From Rhodamnia argentea (lineage: Eukaryota > Streptophyta > Magnoliopsida > Myrtales > Myrtaceae): 64,000 nucleotides of DNA. The DNA is taken from NCBI RefSeq assembly GCF_020921035.1, contig NC_063153.1, positions 3,844,001 through 3,908,000 on the forward strand. The letters are read 5' to 3'. Shown here piece after piece: positions 12,812-26,000 of the stretch (its first letter is position 1; every line of letters starts with the position of its first letter). The notes beneath the pieces are model-generated. The model worked only from the letters and a program-made list of their open reading frames with translations. It ran no database searches and was not told the DNA's origin. The position numbers were made by a program, and so were the translations under genes.

Positions 12812-13166
12812 TCAATAGAAAGAGTTTGATCCTGGCTCAGAAGGAACGCTACCTATGCTTAACACATGCAAGTCGAACGTTGTATTCGGGGAGTTAGGCA
12901 GAAGGAAAAAAAGCTCCTAGCTAAAGGTAGCTTGTCTCGCCCGAGAGGAGAGGAGTTGAGAAAAAAGTGGCGAACGGGTGTGTAAGGCTTGGAAATCTGC
13001 TAAACAATTCAAGTCAAATCCCGAAGAAAGCTAAAAAGCGCTATTTGATGAGCCTGTGTAGTATTAGGTAGTTGGTCAAGTAAAGGCTGACCACACCAAT
13101 GATGCTTAGCTGGTCTTTTCGGATGATCAGCCACATTGGAACCGAGATACGGCCCGACTCGGGGCC
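12812..13166 (+). pseudogene. rrn18 fragment: Nuclear copy of mitochondrial 18S rRNA 5' end (NUMT)
   Basis: The sequence opens with AGAGTTTGATCCTGGCTCAG at 12821, the conserved 5' end of small-subunit rRNA. It continues with AAGGAACGCT, ACACATGCAAGTCGAACGTT, CTAGCTAAAGGTAGCTTGTC and TTAGCTGGTCTTTTCGGATG, matching plant mitochondrial 18S rRNA rather than the plastid 16S gene (which continues GGATGAACGCTGGCGGC). Similarity ends near 13166, so only about the first 350 bases are present. Scattered substitutions and small deletions, several replacing C of CpG by T, indicate an old transferred copy decaying in methylated nuclear DNA. It cannot produce a functional rRNA. Confidence 0.9.
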
Positions 13167-14322
13167 CAATCGATGGCTTTTAACTTCTCATTTGATAATT
13201 TTATCATATCGCCAAGCCACGGCGGATGCATATATAATCAATGTCACGTCAGATTTTCTAGCGAGATAAATTGCCGATGACACTCAAGTGAAGGGTTTTT
13301 TAAAAAAATGTGACATTCAAATGAGCGAAAAAAAAATTATGACATTCAAATGAGCGTCGTTTACAAGTTACGACACTTGTATTGTTCTTATCCCGCTAAT
13401 TTCCAAGCTTTAATTCATGGCTCCGTGCAATGATATGCAGCTCTATAGATTACTAGGCCTCTCCTCGGACAATGGTAATCTAATTCGTTCTAATCTAATC
13501 TAGTTTGTCCACTAACTTTACAGATAACTATGTGAACATTTGATAACTGACCGTTTGCCCAGAAATGGAATTGCTGCAAAAGATTTTTCTGGTGCCCTAG
13601 AATCAAGTCTATACGGGGAACCAAAATTGAATTTCAATGTGTTAATTAATGTGATATAACACTATTCGTATAATGTATATCAAGTAGTAAACTCTTACTT
13701 CCATGAGAGTATCATTAGTTTTCTTTGCTTGGTTAAGTTACTATAAGACTATAAATCATGATAATCGCATTAATGCATCATCTAATAAATTTATATCGCA
13801 ATCATTATGCACATACACTGAACTCTTTTTCGACCAAAAAAAAAAAAATACTTAAGAGAACGAATTATTGAAGCTATTTCGTGAATTGACAGAAATCCTA
13901 TTTCGGAATAGATAAGTTTATTCAAATAAACAGTCTTGGGCATCTATTGAAAATTTTCATGATGTCCTTTGCAAACATAAAAATATATGGTTGACCTTGT
14001 TCCCAAGCAAATGGATATTGCTACTGCGTCAGTTTTGTTTACTGCCCCAAGCACCTTAAGAATGTTAGGTCTCTCTCTTTCTTTAGAGGCAATAATTTGA
14101 CTGGCCCAAGCATCATTCTGTCTGTAAATTTTGAGTGATACAACCAATTTCCACGTGGCAATATATTTCTAAAGTGATATGCATAGATGGTATTTACAAA
14201 ATGTCATGCGATATTCATACGAAATTAATGTGACAAGCATACACATCCCATATCGAAATCGCACCTTATTTCAGGAATTATTTTTCCATGTTCACCACGT
14301 TATATCACTATAAGTGTAAATT
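13167..14322. other. Intergenic, no gene; repeat fragment
   Basis: No gene is supported. At about 13285-13390 the phrase GACATTCAAATGAGCG occurs twice near TTACGACACTTGT. This resembles the arms of the foldback element at 41970-42287 and is probably a decayed member of that family. Confidence 0.4.
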
Positions 14323-14324
14323 GC

Positions 14325-14390
<66 letters not shown>
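14323..14390. repeat. Compound microsatellite (CAA)n(TAA)n
   Basis: About 13 CAA units pass directly into about 9 TAA units without interruption. Confidence 0.95.
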
Positions 14391-14391
<1 letters not shown>

Positions 14392-14952
14392 TGTAAAATT
14401 GACTTCGAATTTCACACCAAAAAAACAAAAGAAAGACCGGCTATCGATTTTTTTACCAAGTGGGAGTAGTTCCTCTTCACTCTTTCTTTTGGCCTTAGGA
14501 CTTCTACTCTTGAATCAATCAAGTAGTAAAATATAAAGCTTTTAATCTTGTTATCGCTTCTACTCATATTCTCAAAAAAGTGGATCCCCTCAACCAAACT
14601 CCTAACAACTCCAAAAGAAGAGGAAGTAAAAACAAGAAAAATCGGCCCCATCATCCCTTCTATTATTCGACAAAAAAAAAAGAAAAAAAAATCCCTTCTA
14701 CTAAGAAAACAGACGATTTAATATTGAAGAATATCAGCTCATTTTGTGAAATTAAAAAAAAATGACCAATCAAAATTGAGAAAGAAAAAAAAATTCAAGG
14801 ACTGCACTACAAAAATGATTTACCGTAGATAGGAATAGCTTGATAATTCCTGTGCACGAATATGTCCACGTGATCATATGCATGACAGATTCACAAAATT
14901 TAATTTCAATTCCTATTTTTATAGTCCACAGTTTTATCACTAAATTATAAAG
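14391..14952. other. Intergenic, AT-rich, no gene
   Basis: A-rich runs, for example near 14670-14800, and no recognisable coding or RNA feature. Confidence 0.5.
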
Positions 14953-15414
14953 AGTTAATACCATGAAAAACCTCAAACTAGAACACCCGTGACAAATTTA
15001 TCTCAAATTATTTTTTTTACCATCAAAAAACCTAAACTATTATATTTACGGCAAATTTACCCTAAACTAACTTTTTTAACCACGAAAAACCTCAAACCGA
15101 TACGTCTAAGACAAATTTACCCTCTATAAAATTGGGTTAATACCACAAAAATCCCAAATTGATACATATATAACAAATAGAGGGTAAAAATCTTAACCTG
15201 GTATACCTATCAACTACCACGTGTCATCCAACTCGGTAATTTATCGATTGGATTTAACTAAAATTAACATAAAGTAAAATTATCACGGATGTACCAGTTT
15301 GGAGTAAATTTATCACAAGTGTATCAGCTTGGGGGTTTTTTGTGATCAAAAAAATAAATTAGGGTAAATTTGTCACAAGTGTATTAATTTAAGATTTTTC
15401 GTGGTATTAATCCA
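14953..15414. mobile_element. Foldback (long inverted-repeat) element
   Basis: The left arm reads GTTAATACCATGAAAAACC followed by CTCAAACT and GACAAATTTAT. The right arm holds the reverse-complement series AGGGTAAATTTGTCACAAG and TTTTTCGTGGTATTAAT. The arms contain internal near-repeats of the same phrases (AAACCTCAAAC, ACAAATTTACC). There is no coding capacity. A partial relative lies at 16515-16682. Confidence 0.6.
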
Positions 15415-16514
15415 ATTATAAATAACTTCACTGATTTGTATAATTCCCTTCCGCCATTTTCGCCTCAACGCTTTGCTGGAGACTGCCACCACCTCTTTTT
15501 TTTTTTTTTTGGTTGCCCACTTGTCCATTTTTGGAATCAAATCAGAGCAAATTAGTCAATTAGGGCACATAATAGTTCACGTGACAAAATTGACTCCGAT
15601 CGGTGCTCTAGACACTAGGGTGGGTCTTGAATCTAGATCTAGATAAATAAAATATATCTTTTTCTACATTCAATATTGGTGGGGAGGGGACCCAATTTGA
15701 TTAGTAACTTTTAATAATTACGGTGTAGATTCTCATAGGAATGATTAGATAATTATTTATATAGTTTCTTGATCTGGCCATGATATTCCAAGAAGGGTAA
15801 AAAATTAAACAAATATTAAAATAAAAAGTGCATGGAGAATCCAAAGTGAATCACATGTTTGGCGGTCTGTTCATCTGAAAGGCTTGTCCTCGGAGAAAAT
15901 CATGACAGACAATCATGGAGTCATATGTAGAATGGGACAAAGGATTTGCTCTGCTCCCAATTATTTTCCTCCAATTGCTGTTCATCCAACCACTCACACC
16001 CACAACATTTGGACTTTGTATTGGAATTATTGCCTCCATCGACAGTTATGTCTCGTGCTCAATGCTAAAAAAGTGATTTAAGACTTTGATACGTGATTAA
16101 CATATCGTATTGGTCGGGCGCCCTTGAGGATGTCGACTCGCAACATCACGAAAAGAAGCGTGATACGGAACGATATTTATTGAGAGAAAGAGAGAAAGAG
16201 GGATGCTCGGATTACACAGATCGCTTATGAAACCAACACGATAAATACCATGGCAAACCTCAATTGAATGTTTGTACATGCGTAGCACATTTGAAAATCA
16301 TGCGAGATGTCGCGTCAGTCGATATGTTAAGTTTATGAAGAAAAGAGGCAAAAGGCTAATCAAACTATGGTTGAACAGAAAAATTGGGCCATCATCAAAA
16401 GCACATGGGGGTCTTCAAAGAAAAATGCTTGACAGGTGCGGAAAGAAAACAAAAGGATGATATGTTGTACAAGTACTCGCCCGCCACCAACAAGTTTCAT
16501 TGATCAATTGTTAA
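15415..16514. other. Intergenic, no gene seen
   Basis: AT-rich sequence with a poly-T run near 15500 and no recognisable gene. Short overlapping frames on both strands at 15851-16081 have no domain. Confidence 0.45.
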
Positions 16515-16682
16515 CGGAGGGTAAATATGTCGCTTGCATACCAATTTGAAGTTTCAAGTGACTCAATTAGGTAAATTTATCATAAGTGTACTAGTTTAGG
16601 ATTTTTGGTGACGCAAAAATTAGTTTGGGGTAAATTTATCATAAGTGTACCAATTTAAGGTTTTTCATGGCATTAATCCTTA
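16515..16682. mobile_element. Half copy of the foldback family
   Basis: GGTAAATTTATCATAAGTGTA occurs twice (about 16570 and 16629), ending in AAGGTTTTTCATGGCATTAA. This matches the right arm of the element at 14953-15414. The opposite arm is not seen next to it, so this looks like a truncated or solo arm. Confidence 0.5.
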
Positions 16683-16910
16683 ATATCATGAACACCGCTA
16701 GTGTAAGAAATTTCCTTAAGGCGCTATCTCAAAATAGAAGAATCAATCCATTCACGGAATAAATGTACTCACATAAACCGAGATTAAATACTGCATATTA
16801 TATGTGTCATTTAAATTTAGTTTGTGATTACTATTGTTTATACATTTTACACCGCATGAGATGCCGAAGGATTTCGTTAGTCTTGATTTTATGCTTGTCA
16901 AGAAACTGAA

Positions 16911-17404
16911 TCGGTTAAAGGATATAAATGGTTCGTGAACTTTAGCTCAATATGTAATGTCGTCTCTGGACATTTAATTTGTTCAACATAGTCCCCGAAC
17001 TATCATTAAAATTACATTTGTAGTCCTTCTCTTTGCTGAAATGATAAAATCAGATGTTATATGACGTTGATTACTATATGCTAAGTTGGAATTTAAAACA
17101 AGATGAGTCAACATGTCTGGCATTAACGTGTTTACTGTTATCTAATGACATTAATTACTACATGTTGATTTGAAATGAATATCTCCTTGGATGATTCATG
17201 TGGAACTTTTTGTAGCATGTCCACGAGCCACATACAAAATTGGGTTAAACTCAATAGAAGGACGACATTGAGTATTTTCATATAGTTTGGGGACTGGATT
17301 GAACATTTAATAGTAATTCAGGGACCATATTGAATAAATTAAAAATCCAAAGGCGGCATTGCACACGGAACAAAAGTTCGTTAACCATTTATGTTATTTA
17401 GCCC
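16911..17404. mobile_element. Inverted-repeat element, about 0.5 kb
   Basis: The left arm (ATAAATGGTTCGTGAACTTT, then CATTTAATTTGTTCAACATA and TAGTCCCCGAACTATCATTA) is mirrored by the reverse complement of the right arm (ATAAATGGTTAACGAACTTT, AATTTATTCAATATGGTCCC, CTGAATTACTATTAAATG). Each arm is about 120 bases and there is no open frame. The family was not identified. Confidence 0.6.
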
Positions 17405-20400
17405 CCAAAGAATTTTCCTTATTTTTCTCTTCTTCTTTTTTTATAATGAGAATGTACGGATAAAAAGCCCAACTAGGGCTTGGTTGCTTAAACCAATATA
17501 AGAATTCAGCATTTATATGATTCCCTGTATGGTTTGCTGGGATTGCACTACAAAAACTCACGTCCCACAACATAAATTCGCAAATAATGCCTGCATGAGT
17601 CCCAATGAGCATGTCTCTTGCAAGACAATTGACAGTTGACGAGATTACATGTCGTCATTATCTACGGATAGTGCCATTGATGCGTTATTCGAAACGTATT
17701 CGGCATGCGCCTTCGAAATCCGAGAGAAATTTTCCAATCAATCCTAAATTTATTGTATGAAAGTCGGTTCAATCCTAAAATTTTCGATTTTTTTTTTCAA
17801 TTTAGTCATGAACTTTTGCACGTAATTCTAATATAGTCATTCCGACCGATTTTTTTTCGAAAATTGGTGACATAGCGGTGTGCCGAGTAGGAGGACGGCC
17901 GGCGATAACTGGACAGCCGCCGCGTAGTAATTTTTCCAGTGAAATTGAAAATGCATGAGAACGAATCAGCAGCATCCGTACAATACGTCGTCCTCTCCAT
18001 TTTCTTCCGTTTTTTAGGCGGAAGGAATTGCTCAAAATGAAAAAGAGAAAAAGAAAAATACCCTAAAAAACGACGTCGAATTTCGAAATAAAATTGATGA
18101 TGCGGTGGTGGATTTTACCAAATTGGACAGGCTTACAAATTCTCGAGGATCCGACGTGGAAAATCTTGAGAGTGACTGCGAGGGGCCGCACTTTATTCGG
18201 GAGGGTACGACAGAATACAAGTGCTACAATCTTTTTTCCAAAAACACACGGCAGATCGGTCCTCTTCGATAGAAGAAACCGCCTCGAAAAACGTTCGGTT
18301 CGAGGGCAATCGTTACGTAAAAATACGGAGATGACAGGGGTATTTTCGGAAAGTGGAGAACCAACAAAGCATATCCAGGACAGTGTGGTGGTGGTTGGTG
18401 GGGCCGAGATTCAAATCTTTTGCTTTAGAGAGCCGACTATCTTTTTTCTGCTTTTCGTAAAATTCCTTTTAGATTTCGACCTCTTTTGCTTCACCCTCAC
18501 ACCTTATCGGGGAAAAAAAAAAAAACCTAAGTGGGATTTCTTAACTATGAAGATCTATTAATGGTAAGCTAGCTTATCTTAGCTTATATTTAGGACATGC
18601 CTTTTTTTTTTTTTTTCATTATGTAATCTCGGGATGCCCGGAATGCGATGTTAGATATAGACGTCGGGAATCTTAATTTGAAAAAAATTATACCGAATTT
18701 CTATACAGATGGGACCCACACGTATATGAAAGTTAATGTCATGTTAGAATTTCATACTGGCGATTTCCAATACAATCCTGTGAAAACAGACGGTAAGTCA
18801 AATTCAATAAAAACACCGCAACACAATTCGAATTGTTTCCGGAAAGAACTTGCTATTCAGCCTCTGTGTTCTTACGATGAAAGTGGGGTTGCAATAAAAA
18901 AAAATCCCTTATTCTTTTTTTCACGTTTTTAAATGCTAAGTTTATATATCTTATTGAGGCGGCTTGATCTGACTGACACGCATAAGATCTCAGCTAAGCC
19001 TCAAAAAAGGGATGGGGAACGGCTATTTCCGCACCCCAAAATTGCTCCGGGCACAACCTCTTTGTTGAAGAGACGAGATTGCCCTTAATGTGTAGTGGGC
19101 CCCCACCGACTATTCCTTCTTCTTCCGCCGAGCAGGGGGGAGCGTTCGTCCTGTAGCTTTCACGGAGGATCGATTCCCAGCGTAAAATGGAAGTAGTCAA
19201 CGTCTCAAGAACCTGCGATAAGACTTTTTGGGGCTTCTTAAAAAATAAAACAACGGTCAGGTGTAACCAAAAGGGCCCAAAAAAAAAAAAAAAAACATCG
19301 GATCGGGAGTTTGATCTTTCATGGATCTCGCTTTTAAGATATCCGACATTTTTCGTTTGATACGTTTTTTTTTTTTTTTAATGTTTCATGTCTTTCAATT
19401 TTGTACAATGGTAATTGGACCAGCGGAATTCTCGGCCAAAATTAGCCTCTTTGCGGAATTCGAGAGTCGAATTCCATGCCTATGATACTAGGGTCTCCAC
19501 ACCCAAATCCATTTATCAGAAGGGCTATAGATCCACGGAGAGAGAGAGAGAGAGAAAACATTACATGCATTTTATATATTATAAATGAGGGGGGTGGAAA
19601 GAGACTTTCAAAACTACAAATTTTGGCAAAAGAATTCCATGAAATGCATTGAAGCTGTTTTGAATTTCTGTTGTCCGTCTCGAAATCATGAAATAATACG
19701 GCAATTTAAAAAAGTCAACGAGATAATCAAAAGGTGATCTCTAAAACCCCCTTCCGGTTTTCAAAATAGAATCTTTCCAATTTCACGAAATCTAAATTCA
19801 TTTTTTCTAAAAACAAATCAAATATTCCGAATTTATCTTGTTTAAATTGTTTTTTTGCTATTCCTCACGGATGCAACATAGCGTGGTCGTTCGCTAGTAC
19901 ATATCTACACATAATGTATAGTCTATTAAGTTTATTTCCTTTTTAGCCTTAAATAAATCTAATCGGCCAATATCTCGAAGAGAAAAAAGGAGATGGTACT
20001 CGCAAAGCCTGCATGAGATTTGTATATTAAGAGAAACAACTATGTGACTGTTTTTAATACACTATGAGATTAATCGCCTTTTCTGGATCACAAAAAGACA
20101 AATAACAGTTCATTAGAAATTATTGTATGGTCCACTCTTTCAAGAATTTGTGGCGCGAAATATGATATTACTTTCACAGTCAAGTGAAAATTACTATGCT
20201 AGCAAATCCCATATGTGAAAGTCATCCGCATACCATGCACTTTGAGGGAGCAAAAGTGGTGTGAAACATGCATTTGCAATGTCTTGGTAGTACCACCTCA
20301 TTTGGTATGAAGGCTTCTTCTTCTTCTTCCTGAAAAATGTATGACTTCCTAGAAGTGATCGCTTTTATCCGTTACAAAAATGAATGATCGAAAAACATTT

Positions 20401-21309
20401 TCATCATCCACGAAAATATATGACTTAAATGATAATCAATAGTAAAAGTTTTTGTAATCGACTAATTATTTCAAGTGATGCAAGCAATCTTTTTTAGAAA
20501 ATTCATTTTTCAAATCATTCTTTTTTTTTTTTTTTTGGGCTCAACGAACGGAGCTTGATATCAAGAGCTTAATGGGAGGATTGTTGATATTGGCGGTGGA
20601 TTAGGATAGAAACATGTTTAAAAACTTAGAATTAGAGCCGTTTAGGAAATAAAATGTTTCGCGGAATTAAAAACTCGTTAATCTTGGACTTGTCAAAAAA
20701 CTCGTTAACATGTTTTATGGATGAATTGTGTCTATCAATCATATTACCTTCTTTTTTATTTAGCAATATGCATTTTCATTTTAATTTTTTTTTTATGTTC
20801 ATGATTCGTCATGAGTATTTTCCATGTATAGTTGAAACCCTCTATGTTTTCCTCTCTAGCCACTATCAGATCAGATGCGCACACGCATTGTGTTGTGTAT
20901 ATACAAGAAATTGACACTTGAAAGATTAAATACAAATATTTTCTATATAAAAAAAACAGCAACTTTTCTTGTGCTTGCGGTCCTCGAATTTTTTAAGCAT
21001 TCGACAAGAGTATTCACCATTTATTTTGTCATTGAAAGATCATGTACAAATCAAAGTTAACTTACAGGACCACATCAAGAATGAGGACCTTGTTCAGCAT
21101 GGGCCTCGAGATCAAATTGGGGCATATGGAAGCTCCGTTTCTATCCCGTCAATCAGCCGAAATCCTAATTATCGATTACACAGTTAAAACTATGTAACCA
21201 AATCTAATCACCAAAAAAATCCCCGGCGAAACAAACTTAGCACTTTCCTTGCTCGAACTCGACTTGACAAGCTTTTTTTTTTTTTTTTTTTTTGGGTCAA
21301 TAACTCGAC
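17405..21309. other. Intergenic, no supported gene
   Basis: AT-rich with many homopolymer runs, for example poly-T near 18600, 19365, 20520 and 21270, and a short (GA)n at about 19540-19553. The longest frame, 18094-18561 (+), has low-complexity hydrophobic content, no domain and overlapping antisense frames, so it is not called a gene. Confidence 0.45.
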
Positions 21310-21740
21310 TTGCTTGAAAGGGATTAAAATAGTTCAACTGAAGGGAGGGAGGAGGGGGTGGAATGGAATGTCAATAGAGCAGTCCGGCGAGGGCAATTTG
21401 GTAATTGCACGTAGTGCAGGAGGTGACGGTGGCACTAACGTAATAAAGGCGAACATGGGAGGCATTAAATGCGACAACCCAACCCCCCACCCCCCCCAAC
21501 CCAAAAAATATGCTGTTTCCGGCTCGCATTCTTTGCTTTTTCTCCATCGCCGCCACCTCCACCACCCCTCTAACTTTTCCTTTTCTTCGCTGCCCCGCCC
21601 CTACCCTTTTGACCGTTGCCCCTCTCTCTCCTCTCTCTGGGCTCTCTCTCTCTCTCCCAACGTCTCTCTCTATCTCTCTGCACTGTGATTATTCGCCATC
21701 TCCATCTTTCTTCTTCTTCTCCTCGCTCGCAGCAGTCCAG
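21310..21740 (+). promoter_or_regulatory. Promoter and first leader exon of the DUF630/632 gene
   Basis: The sequence turns from AT-rich to C/T-rich at about 21480-21700, typical of plant transcription start regions with a pyrimidine-rich leader. CAG|GTACGA at 21738-21746 is a good splice donor. A matching acceptor TTCTTAG ends at 23057, 30 bases before the start codon, so a 5'-UTR intron (21741-23057) is inferred. Confidence 0.45.
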
Positions 21741-21789
21741 GTACGAGCCGTCATTCTCCGCCCAAAAAAAATGCCATCTTTCATTCTTT

Positions 21790-21800
21790 TGCTCTTTCGT

Positions 21801-21835
<35 letters not shown>

Positions 21836-22200
21836 TCTTTGTTGTACCCAGTGACATGTCTTGCCAGCAGATGGGTCCTTTTCCTTTCTTGTTTTTTCCT
21901 CGGTTATCTCTGTGTCCGCTTTGTTTAGCTTGGGCTCTGGTGAGCGGTGATGTTGTTGTGGTGGTGGTTATCAGAGAGACGTCTCTGACGGGAAAAATTA
22001 TGGGTTCTCAAGAATTCTTCTTGTCTCCGTGTGGAAAATGTCTGAGCTGTGTAGATATGTAGTGTGTCGATTTTCTTATGCATTTTTGGTACTTGGGCTC
22101 TCTTTTTTGCAATCTGTAGATTTTTGCAGCTGAATGAATGGTTTTCAGACTCTGCATATGTTTCAATTCTTCAATTTTGTCCCAGAAAAATGTTTTCTTT

Positions 22201-22256
<56 letters not shown>
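21790..22256. repeat. Two (CT)n microsatellites in the 5'-UTR intron
   Basis: CT repeats run at about 21799-21836 and about 22205-22256. They lie inside the inferred 5'-UTR intron of the following gene and produce spurious Ser/Leu-rich frames. Confidence 0.85.
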
Positions 22257-22260
<4 letters not shown>

Positions 22261-22856
22261 GTTTAATTTAAGCCACCTTATCACCATTTTTTTTCCCAGT
22301 CTTCTTCTCACTCACACATAGCAGCTTTAGATTGGTACCTGAGGAATACCCTTTTATCTTCTTTTGTGTGTCTCTTCTCACTTCTTTCTTCTTTAATTTT
22401 TGTTCTTCCTCTTGTCTCTCTCGCTTCTTTTCAAGTGGAAATTGTCCTGCAAAGCGATTGTCTGTTCTTTTCTCTTTGTTTGACTGTACTTCTTCATAAT
22501 GCCATCTTCCATCAATTTCTTTTGTCTTCTTTTTTTGTTGTCACCAGTTTCTTTCTTCTTGATTTGTTCTTTCTTTTTGTCGTTTGGACTAGGCACCGGG
22601 ATCTAACATTTTCTTTATTAAGGTATAAGCTCCACTTTGAGGGGGTCATGAGGTTTCTAAGTGTCTCATTGTTCTCATTGTCTTTAGCTATTGAAGCTTG
22701 TTCCACTTGTCTGAGGGTTGCTCTTTTCAGTTGGAGAGTGCTTAGCAGAATCTTCATTTCTTGCTTCTTAATGTAAGCCACATGTTGTTGTTCCTAGTTC
22801 TTGTCCATGACTTTAAATTTAAGAAAAGCACATTTAAATTCTTTTTTCTTAGTGTT

Positions 22857-23042
22857 TTACACATAAAGCTGCATATGTAAATTACGCCTGCTATGCTCAC
22901 TGATCATTTCCATCCTCTTGATGTATGCTTTTAATTGCTCCTTAGATATCCCGTGATCAGTTTCGAACAGCTCGCGAAGATCCTTATGTATCTGGTGATA
23001 AGCATAGGAGAACACCCTCGCGAATTCCAATTTGATTTGCAC
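22857..23042 (-). other. Exon-like antisense open frame, unidentified
   Basis: On the minus strand CTTTTTAG precedes an uninterrupted frame of about 60 codons of balanced, charged composition, with segments such as LEFARVFSYAYHQIHKDLRE and ISKEQLKAYIKRME, ending at a stop near 22857. Unlike the low-complexity frames around it, it reads like a piece of a real protein. The family is not recognised. It lies in the inferred 5'-UTR intron of the DUF630/632 gene and may be a captured exon, a retrocopy fragment or chance. Confidence 0.25.
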
Positions 23043-23087
23043 CTAAAAAGTTCTTAGAACAAAGAGAGTTGAAATCTGAGGCGCAAG

Positions 23088-26000
23088 ATGGGATGTTCCA
23101 CATCGAAGCTTGATAATGCAGAAGCGGTCCAGCTATGTAAGGATCGGAAACAATTCATTAAAGAGGCTGTCGAGGAGAGAACTCGATTTGCTACTGGGCA
23201 TATAGCTTACATTCAGTCCTTGAGAACAGTTTCAGCTGCTCTTAAGGATTACATTGAAGAGGATGAACCGCGAGAGTTCTTCCTGGGTTCATTTTCAACC
23301 CCAACATTTACACCGACAAAGAAAAGTAGCAACAATTTCATTTCAATCCCTCCGAGATCATTCTCTCCAGCACAAATTGAACCAAAACCAAAGTCATCGT
23401 TGAAAGTGAATTATTTAAGGTCGGGCGGGACTCCGGCAGTTTCTGTCATGGAGAGACCTCGGTCACCGGAAACAGTCCATGTTCAGACTTATTCTCCAAT
23501 TCATCCGTTGGGTATTGATGGATTCTTTCCGGCGCATCCCTCGCCACAGAATTCTTCGTACTATTCTTACTCCCCCAACAATAGACCCAATCTTCCTCCT
23601 CGGTCGCCTCAAACTTCGCAGTGGGACTTTTTTTGGAACCCCTTTTCATCCCTGGACTACTATGGATACCCTACTCGGAGTAATATTGATCATATGGCTA
23701 TGGATGATGAGACCAGAGGACTGAGGCAGGTCCGAGAGGAAGAGGGGATTCCAGACTTGGAAGAAGAAACTGAGCATGAAGAATGTGATAACCTCTTGAA
23801 TGTTCATGATGATAGAGGCAAAAGATATGTTAATTTCCCGACCGAGGAAGTTTTAGTGGAAGATGTTGATGACGAGGAAGAGGATGAGGAAACAGACGAC
23901 AGCTATGAATCTGAGGATGAAGTCAAAGGGCTACAGTCCCATGGCAGTCAGAGGATGGAAGTAGTACAGCCGCCGCAGAATGTTGGAGAAGTGGATGTTA
24001 CTAATCGAGAAGCAGCAGCGGCTAAAGAAGTGCCGGGTTTCACAGTTTATGTAAACCGAAAGCCAACAAGCATGGCAGAAGTCATCAAAGAACTGGAAAC
24101 TCAATTCACACATATTTGCAACGCAGCAAATGAAGTCTCATCGCTGTTAGAGGTCGGTAGAGCCCAGTACTCAAGTTCAAACGAACTTACAGGTTGGTTT
24201 ACTTTCAGATTTTGATCGCCATTTTGCATATACTAAATTTTCCGATGATATTTGACATATTAGATCAGCTTTGTGTGTACTTTAGAGAGGGGAAAATTCA
24301 TTCCCCAAGCATCATTCACAGATAGCAGTTGAGTCTTAGCTTTTTTCCCCTTTGATACTTGAGAAAATCTTAGATCAGTTTTAAGTGATTCACTTCATAA
24401 ATGAGCTTTGGTATTCAGTCCCCAAAATCAGGCTGGAAATTCATTAGGAACACTCACAAATGGCAGTTGGTGTAATTTCATGAGAAAGTCGGGGCAATTG
24501 AGATGTGGGTAAATCGGACTGTTTCCGGTGCACAGTTGTCGTAAAATCTGTTTGTATTTCATGTCAAAAATCTTACTGTTATTATGGAGTTGTTTGGTGA
24601 TGTGAACATTTTGATAATGTAATTATCACGAGATAAAGTATTGATTTCTGTTGTTGCAGCAATGAAGGTGCTGAATCCAGTGGCTCTGTTTCGGTCTGGT
24701 TCATCACGGTCATCCTCGTCGAGATTTTTAATGAGTTCTTCAAGTTCTAAAAATGACGGTTCTGAGAGTAATAGCGACTTTTCAGACGAGTCGTGTGTTT
24801 TTTCCAGTGGTCATCAGTCAACAATGGATCGCTTATATGCCTGGGAGAAGAAACTCTATGAAGAAGTCAGGGTATGATGCAAGACTTCTACAGTAGACTT
24901 CAACTATTTCTAGGTCAAAGTTGAGAATTGATTCCAATTTTTTACTGTAATATTTGTGAAAATGGAGATATCAGTACAAATGGCAAAGTGCTTTCAATCT
25001 TAAAGTATGAGTCAGTTTTCTTGTTGATACCTGAGGAGAGGTAGCACTGGCTCGCTACCTTTAGTACTTTTGAGTTTGCTTAAAGCCGAAAAATGGATTC
25101 CTAGATAGGCTACTGGTTTTCTTGTCACCTTAACATTTTACTGATCACGTTTACTAGCAGCTCACCTAATTTTTCATCTGTCCTTCAAGAGTGAGATTTT
25201 AATAATGTATAGGTCGCCTCTATCCCTGCTTCTACTAGTAACATAATGAATCGATATCTTAACATGGTTGTATCTATATCTGAGATGATGGATGAGACTG
25301 ATATTATATTGCTTTTCACAATGGCAATAGGCTGGAGAGAGAGTTCGGATTGCATACGAGAAGAAATGCTCGCTGCTGAGGAATCAAGACGTGAAAGGAG
25401 AGGATCCTTCATCCGTAGATAGAACGAGGGTGGCCATCAGAGATCTACATACTCAGATGAAGGTATCCATACACTCAGTAGAAGCCATTTCCAAAAGGAT
25501 TGAAACTTTAAGGGACGAAGAATTGCAGCCTCAGCTTGTAGAATTGGTGCAAGGGTATGTAAGTCTAACCAAATCGAGCTCTTTTATTTATCGCTCCAAA
25601 CCATGCAGATGACAGAGAGATGGCATGACAGATGTTTCAAACCTGCTTTGTTACATGATAGTATGACTGTTTTTAACATGTGTGATTGCCGGTGATTGTG
25701 AAAAAGAAGCTTCATTTGTACTATGACAAGCATAGCAAACTACATAGTAAAAGTTTCTTCCGTTGATTCATGGGCCATTTCTTGCATTACTTTTTGCAAT
25801 AGTTCTTTGCCCTGTTGTGCATCTTAAGAAACCTCTGCCCTTTCAACCCAGCACAAGTCTTGCGCCTGTTCTTTATTCATTCTTTGTCCTTGTGACTGGA
25901 TTACAAAGTTGTCTTAAAGCAAGATTGAGTCCCAAAGCCTTGGTTCCATCATCGGAAAGATTTTAGTTCTTGCAAAACTGCAAAGAAAGATAAATTCTTT

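Noticed and set aside
12821..13166. Functional small-subunit rRNA gene
   Set aside because: Only the first about 350 bases are present, with deletions and substitutions; it is a nuclear pseudocopy.
18094..18561. 155-codon open frame as a gene
   Set aside because: No recognisable domain, overlapping antisense frames, low-complexity ends and no splice or promoter context.
21314..22776. Ser/Leu-rich frames upstream of the DUF630/632 gene
   Set aside because: They are products of CT repeats and pyrimidine-rich leader or intron sequence.
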